Source of the DNA: Thermoleophilia bacterium
GTDB lineage: Bacteria; Actinomycetota; Thermoleophilia; Gaiellales; Gaiellaceae
DNA length: 5,087 nt
Assembly: GCA_016844515.1 (NCBI GenBank)
Contig: JAERMP010000172.1
Coordinates: 1-5,087, forward strand
Direction: 5' to 3'
Both the position numbers and the translations under genes were made by a program. Positions within the stretch are counted from its first letter, which is position 1; the number at the start of each line of letters is the position of its first letter. Positions 4,355 to 5,087 of the stretch are shown here, piece by piece. The notes beneath the pieces were generated by a model. It had not been told where the DNA came from and ran no database searches. It saw only the letters and a list, made by a program, of their open reading frames with translations.

Positions 4355-5058
4355 CGCGCGAGCTCGTCTACGGCCGGAACGCGGCGCGAGAGCTCTACCG
4401 CGGGCCACGCCAGGTGCTCGAGGTCTGGGTCACTGAGCGCGCCGCAACTCAGACTCCCTGGCTCGATGCTGGGCCGCGCCCTCAGGTCAAGCCCGAGCGG
4501 GAGCTGAGCGAGGCAGCCGGCACCCGCGACCACCAGGGGATCGTCGCCTGGTGCGAGCCATTTCGCTACGCCGATGCGTACGAGCTCGCGGCGGGGGAGA
4601 GCCCGCTGCTCGTCTGTCTCGATCAGGTGACCGATCCGCACAACCTAGGGGCGGTTGCGCGCAGCGCCGAAGGGACGGGTGCGACCGGCGTCATAGTCCC
4701 GGCTCACGGCTCTGTACGGGTGACGCCCGCGGTGTGCCGCGCGTCGGCCGGTGCCGTCGAGCATCTCCCGATCGCGGTCGTCCCCAACCTCGCGCGCTAC
4801 CTCGCCGACATCAAAGGCCCCAGGCTGTGGGCGTACGCCGCTGACTCCGAGGGCTCGGTCTCGATGTGGGATGCGGATCTCACCGGCGGGCTCGCGCTCG
4901 TCCTCGGGGCCGAAGGAAAAGGCGTTCGCCCGCTCGTTCGCCGGACCTGTGACGGCACGGTGGCGATCCCTCTCGCCGGGAAGGTCGGCTCGCTCAACGT
5001 CTCGGTCGCCGCTGCCGTCCTCCTCTACGAGGCGCGGCGCCAGCGCACGACCTCGTAG
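4351..5058 (+). CDS. rlmB: TrmH/SpoU-family RNA 2'-O-ribose methyltransferase (RlmB-like)
   Basis: SpoU-family enzymes transfer a methyl group from S-adenosylmethionine to a ribose 2'-OH; RlmB modifies a guanosine in the 23S rRNA peptidyl-transferase region. The 235-aa product has an N-terminal L30e-like substrate-binding domain starting LVYGRNAARE (5-14) and running to about residue 75. The trefoil-knot catalytic domain follows, with motif 1 LDQVTDPHNLGAVARSAEGTGA (90-111, Asn98 and Arg104), motif 2 LVLGAEGKGV (183-192, Glu188) and motif 3 KVGSLNVSVAAAV (211-223, Asn216). Length is near the usual 240-250. The exact target could instead be a tRNA, since family members are hard to separate by sequence; the cysS-linked position favours RlmB. 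The GTG start overlaps the cysS stop as GTGA and has no ribosome site of its own, so translation is probably coupled to cysS. Confidence 0.88.
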   Translation: MTRELVYGRNAARELYRGPRQVLEVWVTERAATQTPWLDAGPRPQVKPERELSEAAGTRDHQGIVAWCEPFRYADAYELAAGESPLLVCLDQVTDPHNLGAVARSAEGTGATGVIVPAHGSVRVTPAVCRASAGAVEHLPIAVVPNLARYLADIKGPRLWAYAADSEGSVSMWDADLTGGLALVLGAEGKGVRPLVRRTCDGTVAIPLAGKVGSLNVSVAAAVLLYEARRQRTTS

Positions 5059-5078
5059 GGGCGAGCCAAGCCTCGCCT
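5059..5078 (+). terminator. Hairpin immediately after rlmB, possible operon terminator
   Basis: GGCGAG (5060-5065) pairs with CTCGCC (5072-5077) around a 6-nt loop, extended by a G-U pair (5059/5078), and begins directly after the TAG stop. The following sequence is GC-rich and the window ends at 5087, so a U-tract cannot be assessed and termination is not shown. Confidence 0.35.
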
Positions 5079-5087
5079 GGGCCGGGC

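Noticed and set aside
1..5087. Mobile elements, CRISPR arrays, tRNA or rRNA genes
   Set aside because: I looked on both strands and saw no transposase or integrase motif, no regularly spaced array and no tRNA-like T-loop or cloverleaf.

Overview
This is a compact, GC-rich (about two-thirds G+C by eye) chromosomal window with five or six tightly packed genes and no mobile element, CRISPR array, tRNA or rRNA that I can see. The gene content is mostly housekeeping. The MutY-type glycosylase ends in a short helical tail with an actinobacterial look, the glutamyl-tRNA synthetase is unusually short, and gltX-cysS-rlmB keep the order known from Gram-positive bacteria. Together these suggest a high-GC actinobacterium, possibly a deep-branching class such as Thermoleophilia. 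That placement is an inference, not something the sequence proves.

Layout. Positions 1-96 are the leader of a small secreted protein gene (97-510, +), which has a canonical Shine-Dalgarno. Positions 511-587 separate it from the convergent mutY gene (588-1307, -) and hold a palindromic, directly repeated intergenic element whose right end forms the last codons and stop of mutY. A 47-bp divergent promoter region (1308-1354) separates mutY from a glutathione-S-transferase-like gene (1355-1954, +). Then come gltX (1998-3059), cysS (3080-4354) and rlmB/trmH (4351-5058), all on +. A hairpin follows the rlmB stop at the window edge.

How the genes work together. gltX and cysS charge tRNAs with Glu and Cys, and rlmB is a SpoU-family 2'-O-ribose methyltransferase acting on rRNA or tRNA, so the right half is a translation operon. 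In Bacillus subtilis the equivalent cluster is gltX-cysE-cysS-mrnC-rlmB; here cysE and mrnC are absent. mutY (repair of A opposite 8-oxoguanine) and the GST-like gene could both relate to oxidative or electrophile stress, but that link is only an inference from adjacency.

The most interesting signals are regulatory and structural. Four genes (mutY, gst, gltX, cysS) have a TANNNT hexamer exactly 6 or 7 nt before the start codon, the geometry expected for leaderless mRNAs, while gene 1 has a normal leader and rlmB is coupled to cysS by a 4-nt overlap. The mutY and gst promoters are back to back and seem to overlap. Three enzymes are trimmed or altered relative to textbook homologues: a cysteine-free 353-aa GluRS, a CysRS whose KMSKS motif reads DMHKS, and a MutY about 24 residues short between its catalytic Asp and its Fe-S cluster. 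I found no evidence of a wholly new multi-gene system.
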